DNA of 64,000 bases from Cacajao melanocephalus (Eukaryota; Chordata; Mammalia; Primates; Pitheciidae): contig CAUYLG010026860.1 in the NCBI GenBank assembly GCA_963573385.1, positions 62,001-126,000 on the forward strand. Reading direction: 5' to 3'. How positions within the stretch are numbered: position 1 is the stretch's first letter; every line of letters begins with the position of its first letter. Below, piece by piece: positions 1 to 51,200 of this stretch. The translations under genes were made by a program, and so were the position numbers. Below the pieces are notes generated by a model. It was not told the origin of the DNA. It was given only the letters and a program-made list of their open reading frames with translations, and searched no databases.

Positions 1-1828
<1,828 letters not shown>

Positions 1829-3184
1829 AAACTACAAAAACTAGATAGCAGTGCTTGCTTCTTTATAGATACATTAGACATAGTATTCTAAATAACATAC
1901 TTGAATATCATCTTTGAGGTAAACACCATGTTAGACTTCCTGGTGATACCATTCTTGAATTGGTTAATATGTACGAACAGTGTTTTTTTACTACCAGTTG
2001 ATCTCTCAAATGAAGTGATGACTTTTTCCCTATTCTGTGTACCCTTGAGCATGTTGTGTCTTTTTAAAAAACAAAAAAACAAAAATTATTTTTTAAAATG
2101 TAAATATTTATTACCATCAAACTTGGAAAATGGAAAGTATTTTATTGTCATGATTGAATTTAGATTGTTACCTGTATTTTGTTCAGGTTTGAGACCTAAA
2201 TGACCCCACCTGTAATGGAAAGGAATATAGACCCTTGCCTCACCTGTATTGCTGTGCATGTGTTTTGTGGGTTTTTTCGTTCGATTTTACAAAATAGGGA
2301 AAGGCACTTACAGTTGTGTCTAGGAGGCAGTTGTTGTGAATCATTTTTTTCTCTTCAGAGATTCCTCTCTAGCCATGTTTCTGTTAAAGTTTCATTAATT
2401 GAAACCCAAGTTTACTTTTTACTGTACATATTTATTGTCTAATTGGATTTGAAATCTTCATGATCTTGTTTGACTGACAAAGCAAAGTTAAAGATTGAGG
2501 TCAGAAATACTTTAACAGAGCAGACACCTACCAACTTTGCATGATGGTGTGAGAAATAGTCCTATAAACTGGTCTCTTCATGATTTATATTCTCACTGTA
2601 GATATCCAAATATTAAAAGGCAGGCTAACCTGTATCACAGAGGATTCACGCAGTAATTTCCAGCATCAGTAGATCAAGGGTAGGGCTAAGGCATCCGTTG
2701 GTAAATCTGATTCACAGCTAGATTTGAGAAACACAAAGTTAGGGAATAGCTATATGTGCTTTGCTAGTTGGAGCAAAGTCTTAGTTATCAAGAGTTGTGA
2801 ATTTGAATCATGGCACTAGGTCAGGGGTGCTGTGGGTTGAAATGACCTTAGTTCTCAAGGAGTGATTTGTCCTCATTTGTCGACACTTGCCATCATCTCA
2901 CGTTGTTTCATAAAGACCTAAGTACAAATGCAATTTGTTAAAAACTTATAGAGGACCAATTTTGAATGCTTTAAGATGTAGGCCAAGTAATGCATTTTCC
3001 TCTTAGTGTAGAGAGTTAAAGAGCTGGTCACATAAATTTTTTTCAGTCTCAGTGTAAAATCTGTACCTCATTGTAGGCTTCTGATCAGTACCTCTGCATA
3101 ACAACTTTCTGTGATCTAACCAACTCAACTGATAGAAAACTGAATTGTTACCAGTGGACAAGCGGTATTAGATGTTTAGCGGGG

Positions 3185-3208
3185 TTTTTGTTGTTGTTGT
3201 TGTTGTTT
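3185..3208 (+). repeat. (GTT)n microsatellite
   Basis: Short tract of GTT repeated about six times, inside the probable FAM98B 3'UTR. Confidence 0.85.
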
Positions 3209-4416
3209 GGCAATATCTGTGGTAAAATCTAAAATAATGTTAAAACCTTAAAAGTAAATATTGAATATTCCGTAATCTTAGACATGTATTTTTCAAGCTA
3301 ACCCTTTGAAGAAATGTATTCAAGGTAGGAAAATACAAAATTTTTTAGTTATTTATAAATTTATTTTTTGTCTGTTTATGTTTAATGAAAAGACAGTTTC
3401 ATTCGTGATAGCTAAAAGGTTTTCCATAATTAAGAAAATACCTTTATCAGTAGCTATGAACTCTGAAAAAAATTTTTAAAAACTATATAAGCAAAAAACT
3501 ATTTGAGTAAAATATTTCTAGAGTTATTCGTTTAAAAATCTCCATTTAAAACCTTTACATTTCTGCCTTTTTTTTTTCCTAGCATTAGTTTCTGATAAAG
3601 AGGATTTACAACTACTTTCAACTTTTTTACCACTATAAAGGTTTATGGCAAATATGGCAGAAACAATAGTTTATCAGTTTCATAAGGTTTTCAGTAAGAT
3701 TTCTTTGTACCTTTGTAGGAGTGCTGCTTGGGCTATTCACTACAGTCACTTATTTCTTATCAAAGTTTAGCACTTGCTCCTGGAAACATGTTGGAGCTGA
3801 AACCACTCCTAGGTACACATTCCTATAAACCGTAATTGAATGAAAAGCTGAATCATGTAGAATCTAATATTTTACTCTTTCCTGTAAAGTGGGATTTTCA
3901 TGATAATATTTGATCAGTAAAAATTTATTTTGTAGAACAGTTTGCTGAGCAGTATCTAGAATAGCAGGAAGGGGATTTGGGGCCTAATGTGGAAGGCCGT
4001 AGTGTGAAAATGTTTTATAAATTGAGTGCAATGCAACATGGAGTATGATGAATAGCACTCTTCTGCTTCCTAAAATCTAACGCTTTTTTGATATCTCCTT
4101 TTCATTCTTTTTTTGCCTGGTTCTCAGTTTCATTTTTTACTACATCATTGTCCTTCCCCTTTTTTCTTCTTTGTCCAGCCTAGTACCTACTAGCATGTAT
4201 AGACATGATCTTACTGGGAGTTTCTGGATTAAAGTTGTCACTGACCTTTCCTCTGGACTGTATAAAGAGCATGTATTCTGTCTATACGTAATCACCACAC
4301 TATTACTCATAAGCATGCATCAAAAGGGAAACAAGGGTTTTCTTTGAACTAACTCACTTTTGTTTTGCAGATCAGGGAAACTTTGCCTCATTAAACAGAA
4401 AAGGGAAAACATTTTA

Positions 4417-4422
4417 AATAAA
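4417..4422 (+). promoter_or_regulatory. FAM98B: Candidate proximal poly-A signal, FAM98B
   Basis: Canonical AATAAA on the + strand about 2.6 kb after the FAM98B stop. Only the hexamer supports it, so use is uncertain. Confidence 0.3.
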
Positions 4423-4820
4423 AAACATTTTATTAGCTGTATTTGTGACAAAAGGAGGCATGACAACCTAAAAAAAATTTGTGACCAGATAAATGTCCTG
4501 AGCAGTGATACTATCTATAGCTTAGAAGGAGCACAGGTTAGAGAAATTGGGGGATGAAAATTGGGGGAGGTGAGCAGGCAGTTTAAGCTCTCCTTCAGGA
4601 CCAGGTTGTCAGTATGACTTCATTAATTTGTATGAAGTATTATGAACTGCCCAAATGATAAATACACTCCCATCTAAATGTTCTAGAATGCATTCCACAG
4701 GGGAATTTGAGTGAGTGAATTTTTTCCTCTCTCTTCATTGGTTTGGTTAAACAAAAATGTAGCTGGGGATTAAGGGAAAATTTTGGCTATTTCTGATCAT
4801 TCTAAATAATCGTGACCACA

Positions 4821-4826
4821 AATAAA
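4821..4826 (+). promoter_or_regulatory. FAM98B: Candidate distal poly-A signal, FAM98B
   Basis: Canonical AATAAA on the + strand, followed within 15 bases by a G-rich stretch (CTGGGGGGTCTG) suited to a downstream element. Its position agrees with my recollection that FAM98B and RASGRP1 end close together. 3'-end reads would settle it. Confidence 0.45.
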
Positions 4827-5238
4827 TTCCTCTGGGGGGTCTGTTACCTGGATTGAACTATCGTTACCAATTTTATCCATAGCTTCAAAGTTTCTCTTCT
4901 TTACTTGCTAATTTGCTTAGGTGGAACTGTGGAATTAAAAGCCACAGAGAAATGACAACCTCAATTCTGTCTCCTTTAATGTTAAGTATTTATAGACTTA
5001 ATATTTAGTGACCACTGTAAGTTAGGAATAAGATGGAAAGAGGTTGAATATTTCTATACTGTTATTTTTTCGTGTTGTAAAACGATTTAGAAAAATTTAA
5101 ACTGAATAGCTGCTTTGCTTTTGCTTCCAGGAAAACTCAATTTGATTAACAGAATAGGGGAATGGTCCTAGCTGTGGATTATAGTAAAAATTCAGGTAAA
5201 GTGTTTACATAGTCACAAAATAGAAGAAGCACAAGACA

Positions 5239-5244
5239 TTTATG
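5239..5244 (-). promoter_or_regulatory. RASGRP1: Candidate distal poly-A signal, RASGRP1
   Basis: TTTATG on the + strand reads CATAAA on the - strand, a known weak variant of the poly-A hexamer. Chosen only because of where the human 3'UTR should end; no canonical AATAAA is present just here. Confidence 0.25.
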
Positions 5245-6461
5245 TTGTAGGGATCCTAATGTCTTTTATCATATAAATATTACACAAAAAAAACTTACAT
5301 TAGGTATCAAAAAACTTTACAATATGTACATTTGTTTTTTTCTTGCAGTTCTGTATTATACATTTTTAGACAGAAATTCACAACTGGTCAGTAAAAAGGT
5401 AAGTCAGCAAAGAAAATGAGAAGTGACCCTGCTGTTAATGAAACAAGATTTGTCCTTGCTTTGGCAGATAAATACCTGGCCAAACTAAAGTCAGTGTGAG
5501 AAGCAAAAATTTGTACTAGGCTTGAGAAACCAAAACCTTTTTTTCAGATTATATCTGTAGATTCCAGTAGCCCCATGTTGCTCAACACAAATATGGCTAA
5601 CTTGTATGCTATACCTTTTTGGCCCTTGCTGGACTGTAAAAACCTGTGATTAAACTGTTTCCTCTTGTCCATTTCAGTGGTAAATTCTGCAGTACTTGAT
5701 ACTGTTTAGCCATTGCTAATTTGACTAAGGGGACTATAACCTTTTGAATCCCTATAGATTATAGGTGATTTATATAAAAACTCAGTGGGGATATTTACTT
5801 TGGATGGAAAGTAGGAAGAATGAAAAAAAAATGTGTTCTGTGACTGTTTTAAAAAATTGAAGTATTCCATCTTTGGTCTGTATCAAAGGAAAAGAATAAT
5901 AGTGAAGAATATGAATTTTAGAGTTTGTCCTAATTCACGTTTGTCCTATAAAAAGTAACAAAGTGTTACTATAAGTTTACATGCCAGTTTGTGGGCCTAA
6001 GCAGGCCTGCTTTGGGTATTTCTGAATTTTGATTTAGAAAATGGCAAATATGTGTGTAAAATGTTTCTTTATAATGTAATGAAACACTAACTACAACCTA
6101 GTTCTATGTCACTAAAACTCAGTGCAAGGAGGAACGCAAATGGGAACTGGTCTTTCATCAAAAAGAATTCTTAAATGATCTGAATCCTCCAGGTAAGCAA
6201 TGCTATGTGTATACTTTGTATTCCTATGAAGACTTGGTGCTCTTGGCTTTAGGTCTGGAACTTTTAATTGTTAACATTATATTCTTGACAACTGGACAAC
6301 TTGTTTATGAATTTCACGTCAGTCTGGTACCAGACTTTTCAGGCATGGAAGCCAAGTACCCTGAAAAAGGAAAATGATCGTATGATTTTTTTTTAAAGAG
6401 AACTAAAAAGAGGCTGACAAAGGAATTTGTGAATAGTTGCCCAAGCAACTAAATGAGCCCA

Positions 6462-6467
6462 TTTATT
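6462..6467 (-). promoter_or_regulatory. RASGRP1: Candidate proximal poly-A signal, RASGRP1
   Basis: AATAAA on the - strand, about 1.2 kb after the stop codon. Use would give a shorter 3'UTR that still keeps the miR-21 site at 6731-6738. Confidence 0.3.
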
Positions 6468-6730
6468 ATTAACCTTCATAATAGAAAACTCACAGGATTG
6501 TTACTTGTGATTTTGCCAAACGATACAGTTTTACCTTGTGAGCAGTTTAATCTTGTGACAAACTGAACTATATATTTGTAACTTTGTATAAATGACTAAA
6601 ACTTGTTTAATTCACTTCCACATTTTATGGAGGAAACAAAATTCCAAGCCACGTACATGCCTGATATTGTATATACATATTATATACATATGTACACACA
6701 GTCAGCTATTATTTAAGCCACTGATCCAAT

Positions 6731-6738
6731 TAGCTTAT
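6731..6738 (-). promoter_or_regulatory. RASGRP1: miR-21 seed site in RASGRP1 3'UTR
   Basis: The - strand reads ATAAGCTA, a full 8-mer site for the miR-21 seed (the + strand reads TAGCTTAT, the 5' end of miR-21 itself). RASGRP1 is a reported direct target of miR-21 in lupus CD4 T cells. The site lies about 950 bases after the stop. The match is seen; function in this species is inferred. Confidence 0.65.
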
Positions 6739-7684
6739 TTCTAAACAGTAGTAATAGTGAAGACAGTTAAGCACAAATTCAGTTCAAAAAGAGAACTTTC
6801 AAAATAGTTTACTTCAGAAGATGGAACATGAAGAGTTAAGACTCTTCATAGAGACTTTTTTATTTTAAAGCCATCAATTCCTAATTCTATCCACTGTATG
6901 ATATATAAGGACAAACATGTTTGCATTATGTTCATTTTAATTAACCAGTAATATGAGATGGTAACAGCTATGTGTTCAGGTACCTAATTTGAGTACTTAT
7001 TTTATGACGACTGTAAGTTGTAAGGCTGCAACTGTGAGTTGACCTGCAATTGGATAATGTCATGTTTAATAGGCCTCTAAAACGATGTGGCTATATCTGT
7101 AGAAATCCGCTTCTAGGTAGATATGCTCATGTGTATGAGTGTAGAGAGGAAGGAGGGTACATAGGCTAATTGATTAGATCTGAGGTAGTGAAGAAGGGGC
7201 CGGGTTTACAAAGTCTGCTGGGATATAGAGGAAATCTACTCTTGGGATATGGGTAGTTTTCTATTATAAGCAAGCTTTGGCTGGAACAAAGTAAGTCAGT
7301 TGACAGAAAACAGAGGATAGGAAGCAAATACGTTTTCCAGAGGTTAGTTTTAAGAAGAATCAGCCAGGCAGGCCACTGAGACACCCCCTTATCAGGAAAT
7401 GATAGTCATGTTTTAGATCACATACTTTTGATAAACGTTAGCAGTATTGAATAGCAAAAGTTTTGCATTCTTTAGTTTTCCCCCTTTGAGTCAACTGACT
7501 GAAGGAGAAAACAGTGCTGCACGTTAGGAATCTTTTAGGTAAATAAACAGAGGCTTTTCCTTTTAAAGTACTGTTTTAAAGCTGGTCAATCTGAAGTTCC
7601 TCAGGTCTGTTTGTTACAGTCAGTTTTGGAAATGAGATCTCCACTATATACTCATCTACAGATTGTGCTCCTTGAGTTTCTGGG

Positions 7685-43556
<35,872 letters not shown>

Positions 43557-44651
43557 CTGAAAATATAAAAAGCAGCACATGAGTTAGGCCCTGGAGGGAA
43601 ATGAGTCACCTGCAGACACCTGCACACCCTCCATGACTCAGATGCAATCCTTCAGGCACAGTGTTTTTCTTCCACTGTCCCTAGCACCACCGCCCCACTC
43701 TGTTTTTCTCATCCTCCTGCTACATTCTCCCCATGCAGAATGTCCATTCTGATGCTCATTAATCACCCCTCTCCACAGTGGTAGAACTGGGAAAGGAATA
43801 AAAGCTGCATCAGCACACTTGAGTCCCACTGAAAGCAGAAGCAGATACAGGTTTTTGGGGCCTAGAATTATATAACTCTCACATAACTGGTGGGGGGCAG
43901 GGAGAGACCTCTCCAGGGTCAGAGTGAAAAAGTTGGTTTTTAATAGATTGCAGTTAAAATATCTTACCTTTACAAATTTTACAAAAACATAGGACCATAT
44001 GAATACATTTCTAGGACCCACCCATGGCCTTGGAAGGGGCTCATGCAAGTGGGGTCCCTGAAATACATGCTTCTCCAGTTGTATGGTTAATATGCCTCTG
44101 GATGGGAATAAAGGAAGACTATGGGCAAACATTACATTTTAAGATTGCAAGTGGATTACAAGTACTCATGATGACTTGTATTAAAGAACACGGTTAGCTA
44201 CATTTTCCAAATCCCAGCTGGCACCAAATAAGATGCATTTATACACTGGCATTGGGTAAAAAGATTCCCCTTGGAGAGGTTTTCAAAATCTTTTCACCAT
44301 TTATGGCATGAAGTGTTAGGAGCTGTGCTGGTTATTCACTGCCAGATCGATTCTTTCATCATGAAAAATACCCGCCCACACACTTGCCAGCTGGCTACCA
44401 GTTGGCCTTAGCCACTGGGAAGCACCAGCAAGAGATGGGAGTGCAGGGAAGTCAGGATATTGCTTTTTCATTCCCTCTCTGCACTGACACCACTCCCCTG
44501 ACAGTGACTACCTATCTCTTCAATGAATGATCATGCTGGTTGGTCCTCCCTTCATGGCACCAGCTGTCGTTGGATCTAATATTATGTCCATTCTGCTTCA
44601 AGTGTACCAAATGGTAAATGAAGAACACAGTGCTTTTGGGCTCAGGATTCA

Positions 44652-44858
<207 letters not shown>

Positions 44859-46029
44859 TTACAATATATATATATTAAAATTAAAAAATATAGATATATA
44901 TGTAACCTGACAGTGTCTCTCATCTTCCCATCACCAAATCCACCATTTCACTGGCACTCTGTTGCCCTTACCTCCTCTGTTGGCATGGAAGGCCAACACT
45001 TCACTGTACTCTGGGTCTCCCCTTTTCTCAAAGACGTTGATCCTGCGTCTGTCCATTTTCTCTCCCACAATATCAACTTTTCTCTCTGTGGGTTTATTTC
45101 CACTGTCATTTAAATATGTCTCTGTATCTCCAATTCAAAACCAAATAAAACAAAACAGAACCTTCAACTCTCATCCTCTCCAGCTACCTATTTCTCCATT
45201 CCCATTTTTAACAAAACCTCACTATTATCAGTTTCTTTCCGCCCATTCACTTTTCAATCATTCCATTTGACTTCTGTATCCAGCAGTCCACTAAACCTTT
45301 TTTGTCAAAGTTACCAATCAGCTCTTGACTGCCAAATCCAATAACTATTGGTCCTTATTCCTTGGTCCTTATCCTACTTTATGACTCGGTAGCATTCAAC
45401 CAACACAACCGGAGTTGATGACTCTCTTTCCTGGAACACTTTCTTCTCTTGGCTTCCACAACATCGCACTCTCTCAGCTTCTCTCTCAGGCTCTTCTTCT
45501 GTCTCCTCTTTCTCTGCTGAGCTTTTAAATGTCAGCATGCTCTGTGGCTGAGTCCTCCTGCTTCTTTTATTTATTTATTTTAAAACAGTTTTTAAAATTG
45601 TAAGCTTAAATTTAAAATTAAAAATAAAACACTTTCACTTCTTTTTTCTAGATGAACTCACTTAGTCCTTTGGCTAAAATATCATGGATATGATGATGAC
45701 TGCCCAAGTGGTATCTTCAGCCTTCACCACCCAATTAGTATGTCCAGCAGCCTCCTGGGCAAATCCAATTCAATGTCTAAGTTCAAACTTAACTCATTCA
45801 AACAAAACTCCTGACCTCTCCCTTCCCCCAGTTCACTATTCCTTGCTTCTTCCTCATCTCCAGAAATGGCACCAACAATCATCCTCTCAGTTACCCCAAC
45901 TAAAAACCTAGGCATTATCCTTCATTTCTCATGTTCCTTCACATCCAATCTATCAGGACAACTTGACTCTACCTTCAATATATATCTCAAACCTGTTCAT
46001 TTCTCTCCATCCTTACCCTCACGCTAGTT

Positions 46030-46650
46030 GTAGCCGCCATGATGCAATGACTTAATCGACCTCCTTGCTTCTGCTCTTGTCCACCTACAATCTATTCCCT
46101 GTACAGCCACCAGGACTGAGCTCCTAAAACCCATAAATCAAGTCATACACTACTTAGCACACTTCAGTGCATTCCATTCCACTTGGAATAAAACAGACTT
46201 CTTACTCTAGCCAAAAGGACACTACATGTCCTGGCCTCTTTAAATATCATCCACTTCATTTCATACCATATCGTTCCTCTCCACATCCCTAATTATACCT
46301 AGAACACTCCCAGCATATTCCTACCTCAGAGCCTTTGTATCTGCTACTCTCTTCAATGTAGTCTTTCTTCCCTTGAATTACTGATGTTATTTTGGTCTTA
46401 GTTTCAATGTCACATCCGCAGAGAAGCCCTCCCTAAACTACCTAAAGTATCCCTTACCCTGCCTGAGTTTTGTCATGGCACTTATCATTATCTGAAGTTA
46501 CCTGCTTTATTTAATTTTTTTATTTTCTAAATCTCCAATAGAATACAAGCTTCATGAGACCTGGGCCTTGTCCATGTTTCCCACAACTATATTTCCAGGG
46601 CCTAGAATGGTCCTGACACACAACTCATTCAACATTTCTTGAGCAAATGA
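46030..46650 (+). repeat. L2-type 3' region
   Basis: Follows the order of the L2 3' part as I remember it: CACCTACAATCTATTCCCTG, GAGCTCCTAAAACCCATAAATC, CAATGTCACATCCGCAGAGA, GAATACAAGCTTCATGAGAC, CCAGGGCCTAGAATGGTCCTG, and an end near CTTGAGCAAATGAGTG. Ancient and diverged. Confidence 0.6.
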
Positions 46651-47989
46651 GTGAACTATATCAAATAGGAAACACCTTAACTTTTCACATATATTTAGAA
46701 GTCGAGTTTGCTTTTGTCATTACCTATTTCATTGGTGAGATACAATATACACATTTATTTTCTTCTTGGTCACAGTTTGCAAAAGAAACTCAGAGTTACA
46801 ATTTGGTAAATCATTTCTATAAGGTGTTCATCTAGCCTGGTTATAGTTTTGTAAATCTTTCATTAATTCTTCTAAATTTGTACTCCGTTCAGGTGGGGTT
46901 AGTGTAACTTTCTCTATGTTTTCTGGCCCACATAATTTCCATAATAATTATTTCTTGCCACAAAAATTCTGCATAACCAACCACCCCAAAACTCAGTGCC
47001 TTAAAGGAGTAATCACTTATTTTTGCACAAGTTTCTATGAGTTGGTCAGAGGCAGCTAAGGCAGGCTGGGTGCAGCTGGGGGCCCTAGCCCACATGCCTC
47101 CCAGCTTCCTTGCGCCAGTAGGCTAGTGGGGGTGGGTTATCTCATGATGATGGAAGAACACTGAAGGGTAACTGGAAATACCCAAGTCCTCTGAAGCCTG
47201 GGTTTGGAGCTGGCATGCTGTTTCTTCTGCCTCATTCTGTTGGCCAAAGCAAGTCACACTACTGTATATAAAATCAAAGTACAGGAACTTCAAAATCACA
47301 TGGAACACATCACTGACATAGAGAAGGTAAAAAGTCCAGGGGCAGTAATGCAATCAAACCTACCACAGTTACAGGGGGTGACTTTTCAACGCAGCATTTG
47401 ACAATATAGTCTTTACAATGTGCCCTTCCTCAAGGGTAATAGTGTTCATATTCCTGAACACTATGGTGAAACTACAGTGAAAAGAAGAAAATGTGAAATA
47501 TACTTTAGGGTATGCATTAGAATGTTCACATGAACCACGGACAAAGGCCAGCTGATTCAGTATGGATAGGACCTAAAACCTGCTATCTCAGCTTTCCTTT
47601 ATGGCTGGCTGGCATCTTCCCAGGGATGCTCATATGAGGGAAAAGGGCTTAGACGTATCTTGGGTGAGACCAAAACTAAGTCACCTATGGAAGGATTCCA
47701 GGAACTAAAGGGTTTACCACGAAGAAAACTTGCAGGGGAGATTAAAATTGTCTTCTGATATCTGAAGTGTTCTTTGTGGGAGTAGTTTTAGACTTGTTCT
47801 GTGGGGCCACAAAAGACAGCACCAGAGTAGATGGATAGAAATTATAGGAAACAGGATTGGGCACAACATGTAGCAGAAAATTCTAACCATTAGCACTAAC
47901 GATGGAAGCACTGTCATGACAGAGATATTCAAAAAGAGCCTGAAGAGCAACTCTTAATAAGCATTATTGTAATTAGCATCGCAGCTGTC

Positions 47990-48225
47990 ATTTATGGAAG
48001 CCCTACTAAATACCAGGAGCTATGCTTATGACTTTAACCATGTTCTTTCTAATTCTCACTACCACCCTACCATGCTGGCATTGTTCACAACTCACAGCTG
48101 AAGAAATCAAAGCATAGACAGATTAGGTCATTTGTTCTAGGTCAAAGAGGCAATGGGTGAAGGAGCTGGGACCTGGCCCAAGGTCTCTCTGATTCCAGAA
48201 CCCCTTCTCTTTCCCCTATACCTGA
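47990..48225 (+). repeat. MIR
   Basis: CATTTATGGAAGCCCTACTAAATACCAGG, TTCTCACTACCACCCTACCA, then GTCAAAGAGGCAATGGGTGAAGG and CTCTGATTCCAGAACCCC, in MIR order. Confidence 0.65.
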
Positions 48226-51200
48226 CTGCATGCTGAATGACCATTTGTCAGAACACAGAATTCAAGAATAAAGTGGGAGCTGAACAGTCCTTATGGAAAA
48301 GTCTAAGAAATCCTATTAAGATCATAGCCACTGCACATTTGGTGAAATAGCTTTTGTACTCTGGTGATTTCTGAAAAACTCTTGCGAGCTTTGGTTGATT
48401 GACAGTAATCTTAAAAATTGCCTTTAAGATAAAAACTCAGGGTTCTGTGCTTAAGATTCACAATCATCTTCACACTGCACTTCTACCTTGCACCGTTTCT
48501 TTCCACAGAGTTTCAGTGACATTCCCACAGTGCGGCTTGTTAATCCTCACATGCTTTCTGTGGGAGTGAGTGCTGGCAAATGGTAACGCCGGGAGGGGAT
48601 GATTCACTCAGCAAAGGGAGGCAGAGATGGGATGAGGGAAAGAGCAGACAGAAACACTATCTCTACACACCCAGTCCAGAACTCCGAGGTAACTCCTCTC
48701 CAGTCCTGGTTCTACTTTTCAATGAGTGAACGGCTCACTGTAGTAACTTGCCCTCATTCCCATCACCAACTTTCCCCACACAACCTCCAGCCTCTCTACA
48801 ACCTCATTGAGGATGCATCCCTTCCTGCCCTCATTCCGTACAGCATGCGCTTCTTCCTTTTTGAGAGGAAGAGGCTCCCTTTGAAAGACAAGATTTTCAA
48901 AGTGGGTGGTCAAGGAAGAACTACCTTTCAGGCTGCTAGATTTTATTTTCATATTTTGATATAATTGCTGTAAGCTGATTTAAATATTTCAATGAATAAT
49001 TCCATTTTGTTTTCATCTTCAGGCTTTTTAAAATGCAGGGTGTCATACTAAAAATTCTAATAAGTAAAATGTGCAATGCATAATAAAATGTGCATATTTT
49101 TTCATTACCATCTGCTTCTCCTTACACTTACAGGAAAAGACTTCTTTAAAGGGTTGAAGCCTCAGTGGGGTCCACGATGTTGATCTTACATACTCTGCCA
49201 TTTGACTTGGGGAGTAATGTGTGCTGCTAGAGAAGCATATTAATTCAAGACTCACCCAACCTGCAGACCACTTGCTCAGGAGAACAAACAGAAAAGCCAG
49301 GTGGATTCTGGAGCATCATTTGTCTCAGGGTCAACAGCCTATTTTCCACCATTAGACTCAGTGCTGGCATCCCACAGTTCATGGGATCACAGACTCTCAG
49401 GGTGTCAAAGACTAGCCATCTTCTACCTCTTCTCTCTATCCAAATGCATTATTCCCTCCTACAAACATCACAGGTAAGTGGTTGTCCAGCCTCTACTTGG
49501 ACCCCTCCAATGAGAGGATACAGCTTCCTAAGTATTCTATATAGCAACTGTTCATTCTACTTCAATTAAAAATAATGTTTTGACACCACTAGCCAACACT
49601 GATAATAAATCTACCCAGTGGAAAGCACTGTCCTAGGTGGTAAAGGAGATCTGAAGAACTACATGAAAACTGCTGTCATGGCTGCGGCTTGCCTCTAAGA
49701 GAGAAGATCTCGTGATCAGAGTCTCGTGAGAGAAAACTGGCAAAGGGTGGCGACGCAGCCCCTGCTCCTAGCTGACAAGAGGTCGGGGACAGCTTTCCTA
49801 CAGTGAAGGCTTGTCTGGGGGATGAGATGGAAACGCCTCACTGCAAGATGAACATGAAACATGAAAACAAATGCCCTGCACCAGGCAGCAACTCAGAACA
49901 GTCATTTCTTCTCTTTTGTTTTGGTTTCCAAGGAAATCTCAATGTGTGAAGGGACTCTGAGTGTACCAGAGGCAGATCGGTATAGGAAGGAAAGGCAAGC
50001 TGTCAGCATCAAGGGCCTAACATGAAATAACAGGCATGCCACAACCAGGGGACAGAAGGTGGTAATGGGAAAGCCAGGATCAGAAAATCTGGGGGCAAGG
50101 TTCCAGCAGAGCCTGTGATAAGGCTGAGGTTGATAATGGAGGTCAGTATCTCCAGAAACATGGACAGGCTGGGTCTAGGTTAAACCTGATAGGTACACAG
50201 AATTCTAAATAAATATGTGATAAATATTCCAAAGAAATAAGACCTATGTATCAGCAAGACTATTACATTCATTAAATCCTGTATGGAGAGTGTATAAAAA
50301 TCAGCAAGCCTAAAATAAGCTCACTAGTTTGTCTCGTGGTGATTGTTTAGTTTTTTAGAGCTGACAGCTGCAACATAGGCAGGAAGTGCATGTGAAGAAA
50401 GAATGTGGTGATACAAACTTTGAACTTGTATACCTTCTCCGACCTGAGCCATTTCATACATACAACCAAGGCCACTTTGGTCTTTGTTAGTCCCCAGCCC
50501 CTCAAGACTCGGGGGAGGAGAACAATCAGGAGAAAGCAACTGATCTGCTAAGGATTAAGTCCTACTTCACAGAAAAAGTTTGAGAATCCATTATGGTTGC
50601 CACCAGCAGTATGCTTCTAAGAGTTTAATGAAAAGCTCTCCTGGGAGAGAAGTGAGAAGAACCCTGGTTTGTAGTGTTCATACACTTCCATGGTGTAAAT
50701 ACTTCCACTATGGCCAATTTCAAGCTGCCAACACGAAGTCACTGAACATGGAGCTAGGAAGAGATGCTTGCGGCCAGCTCTCAGGACAGGGTGGGCCACC
50801 TCCAGAATGCATGCACCATAGCTGCAAGCCTCCTCAAGACGGCTGGTGCTCGCTGGGCTTCCTTATTGTTCCTTCCTATCTGGTCTCCTTGCTCCTCAGG
50901 TGTTCCTGAACCCATTCCACTCCTCATCTCACTCCTCATCTCATGCCCTCTGGGCCTTGTTCAACGACTGGACAGTTAATCCAGATCAACAAATTCTGGA
51001 GGCAATAAAGACTTCAGGGGTGAACACCTGGTAATGATATGTTCCGTTTCTGTGGCACTTAGGTTCAACAAACAGCTTCACCTGTGTTAAACATTTGCAT
51101 TGTACCACAGCTCCATGCAGGAGAAGGACCAGGGGCTCCATTTTAAAAATGAGAAAACTGAGGCAACATGCCTCAGCCATGGTGAGTATTGGCACCTCCA

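Larger units (their letters stand above)
1829..4840 (+). other. FAM98B: FAM98B 3'UTR (probable extent)
   Basis: Non-coding, AT-rich sequence directly after the FAM98B stop codon. It is free of recognisable interspersed repeats, unlike the introns around it, which is what a transcribed 3'UTR tends to look like. The end is inferred from an AATAAA at 4821-4826; an earlier AATAAA at 4417-4422 could give a shorter form. In human I recall the FAM98B and RASGRP1 ends lying only a few hundred bases apart, which fits an end near 4840. Open frames inside it are chance. Confidence 0.6.
5225..7684 (-). other. RASGRP1: RASGRP1 3'UTR (probable extent)
   Basis: Sequence after the RASGRP1 stop (7685-7687) on the - strand. 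It is free of recognisable repeats for about 2.4 kb, close to the 3'UTR length I recall for the human mRNA. It holds an 8-mer miR-21 site at 6731-6738. The distal end is inferred; a CATAAA-type hexamer at 5239-5244 is one candidate signal, and an AATAAA on the - strand at 6462-6467 could give a short form. Confidence 0.6.

Noticed and set aside
43638..44132. 164-codon - strand open frame next to exon 3
   Set aside because: On the gene strand but upstream of the exon 3 acceptor, with no similarity to RASGRP1 or any family I know and no splice context; probably chance.
48599..48964. 121-codon + strand open frame in intron 2
   Set aside because: No recognisable motif, no repeat-free transcript signal; chance length for this much intron.
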